From contig JAQGIA010000016.1 of the NCBI GenBank assembly GCA_028291445.1, forward strand, positions 1-6,995: DNA of 6,995 nt. The letters are read 5' to 3'. The position numbers and the translations under genes were made by a program. The notes beneath the pieces were generated by a model. The model was given only the letters and a program-made list of their open reading frames with translations. It was not told where the DNA came from and searched no databases. Positions 6,847 through 6,995 of the stretch are shown in pieces (the first letter of the stretch is position 1; every line of letters starts with the position of its first letter). Source of the DNA: Belnapia sp. (GTDB taxonomy: Bacteria; Pseudomonadota; Alphaproteobacteria; Acetobacterales; Acetobacteraceae).

Positions 6847-6995
6847 GTGATCCGCCCGGCCCGCCCCGAGGATGCGGCGCGCCTCGCGGCCATCGTCGAA
6901 GCCGCCTATGCGCCCTGGGTGCCGATCATCGGCCAGCCGCCTGCCCCGATGCGGGACGACTACGCCGCGCGCATCGCCGCCGGCCAGGCCTGGGT
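6847..6995 (+). CDS. GNAT family N-acetyltransferase, N-terminal 49 codons, 3' end outside window
   Basis: A GTG at 6847 opens a frame that runs off the right edge. The translation begins (M)IRPARPEDAARLAAIV, followed by AAYAPWVPIIG, PPAPMRDDYAARIAAG and AWV. The first beta strand IRPA followed by .EDA..L..IV and the Y.P..G..P.PM..DYA...A.G..WV pattern are what I recognise from a common GNAT (acetyl-CoA-dependent acetyltransferase) subgroup. The acetyl-CoA-binding motif A lies beyond the window, so substrate cannot be judged. GTG is chosen because it immediately precedes the conserved IRPA strand; the ribosome site is weak (AAGAA at 6840-6844, only two bases upstream), so an earlier or later start is possible. 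The gene follows tldD by 33 bp on the same strand. Confidence 0.75.
   Translation, partial: MIRPARPEDAARLAAIVEAAYAPWVPIIGQPPAPMRDDYAARIAAGQAW

Overview
The window comes from a very GC-rich bacterial genome with strong G/C bias at third codon positions. The gene types (a COX15-type heme A synthase, a PleC/DivJ-like soluble histidine kinase built from PAS_7 domains, TldD, and a GNAT of a proteobacterial style) suggest an alphaproteobacterium, possibly of the Rhodospirillales/Acetobacteraceae area. That placement is inference from gene style, not a database result. All four genes lie on the + strand and are packed tightly (a 4-bp overlap, then gaps of 38 bp and 33 bp), which looks like one transcription unit. 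No promoter or terminator is convincing inside the window.

Layout: (1) the 3' end of a heme A synthase (COX15/CtaA) gene, its stop overlapping the next start as ATGA; (2) a 1699-residue histidine kinase filling 73% of the window, with a short Pro-rich N-terminus, eleven tandem PAS_7-type domains, a short coiled-coil linker, a HisKA domain with phospho-acceptor H1442, and a HATPase_c domain interrupted by a Gly/Pro/Lys insert encoded by a 24-bp minisatellite; (3) a full-length tldD, the metalloprotease subunit of the TldD/TldE system; (4) the first 49 codons of a GNAT acetyltransferase that runs off the right edge.

The most interesting object is the kinase. Its PAS array is unusually long. 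Seven consecutive repeats (3 to 9) are spaced exactly 127 codons (381 bp) apart. The nine interior repeats share a His at a position where the two end repeats carry Gln, as if one interior unit was amplified between two older end domains. A second, much smaller tandem repeat sits in frame inside the catalytic domain, at a loop where kinases usually have only a few residues. No transmembrane segment, receiver domain or response regulator is visible, so input and output of the kinase are unknown. Physical linkage to heme A synthesis hints at a respiratory or redox cue, but this is inference only.
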